NCBI GenBank assembly: GCA_035701505.1
Contig: DASSSA010000088.1
Coordinates: 1-26,956 of the forward strand
Source: AC-69 sp035701505
GTDB taxonomy: Bacteria > Actinomycetota > UBA4738 > HRBIN12
Length of the DNA stretch: 26,956 nucleotides
Direction of reading: 5' to 3'
Every line of letters begins with the position of its first letter. The first letter of the stretch is position 1. The position numbers and the translations under genes are program-made. This document shows, in pieces, positions 25,610-26,956 of the stretch. Under the pieces are notes generated by a model that saw nothing but the letters and a program-made list of their open reading frames with translations, ran no database searches and was not told where the DNA came from.

Positions 25610-26956
<1,347 letters not shown>

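Overview
The window is high-GC bacterial chromosome (about two-thirds G+C by eye) with tightly packed genes. It most likely comes from an actinomycetote. The reasons are an HspR-type MerR repressor with a HAIR-like operator in front of dnaK, a dCTP deaminase resembling the bifunctional dUMP-forming actinobacterial form, tandem GT87 and PIG-V polyprenol-dependent mannosyltransferases, frequent GTG and TTG starts, and a membrane FeS/CCG-domain reductase like those of mycobacteria. I cannot name a genus; a deep-branching or uncultured lineage is possible. I see no insertion sequence, phage, CRISPR array or plasmid gene, so this looks like core chromosome.

Left part (1-7526), mostly minus strand: a membrane PAS sensor cut by the window edge, with a NarL-type regulator upstream of it; a 360-nt leader region holding a 16-bp perfect palindrome and a G/C hairpin ahead of a 41-residue single-helix membrane protein (plus strand); two overlapping membrane mannosyltransferases; a histidine kinase/NarL-regulator pair; and panB for pantothenate synthesis.

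Middle (7763-13592), plus strand: rpsF-ssb-rpsR-rplI, then dnaB behind a gap carrying three same-strand DnaA-box-like 9-mers. After these come nth (endonuclease III), a minus-strand tRNA-Gly(CCC), a standalone trpD and dcd. The theme is translation, replication and nucleotide/DNA maintenance.

Right-centre (13615-20817), minus strand: a NarX-type kinase and its regulator (TTGA overlap), followed downstream by a 1041-residue HEAT-repeat protein with a five-fold 48-bp in-frame repeat. Further right is a membrane iron-sulfur oxidoreductase transcribed divergently from dnaK.

Right end (20969-26956), plus strand: a chaperone run dnaK-hsp20-grpE-dnaJ-hspR-clpB, with clpB cut by the edge. The dnaK promoter (TTGACA, 17 bp, TATCCT) is overlapped by an imperfect HAIR element, so HspR encoded in the same run probably represses it. 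I found no clearly unprecedented system. The most worthwhile oddities are the DnaA-box cluster before dnaB, the non-canonical Ssb tail, the CTG start of rpsF, the kinase/regulator class mismatch at 5185-6661, the HEAT protein with its internal repeat, the small membrane ORF with its structured leader, and the Hsp20 gene inside the dnaK operon.
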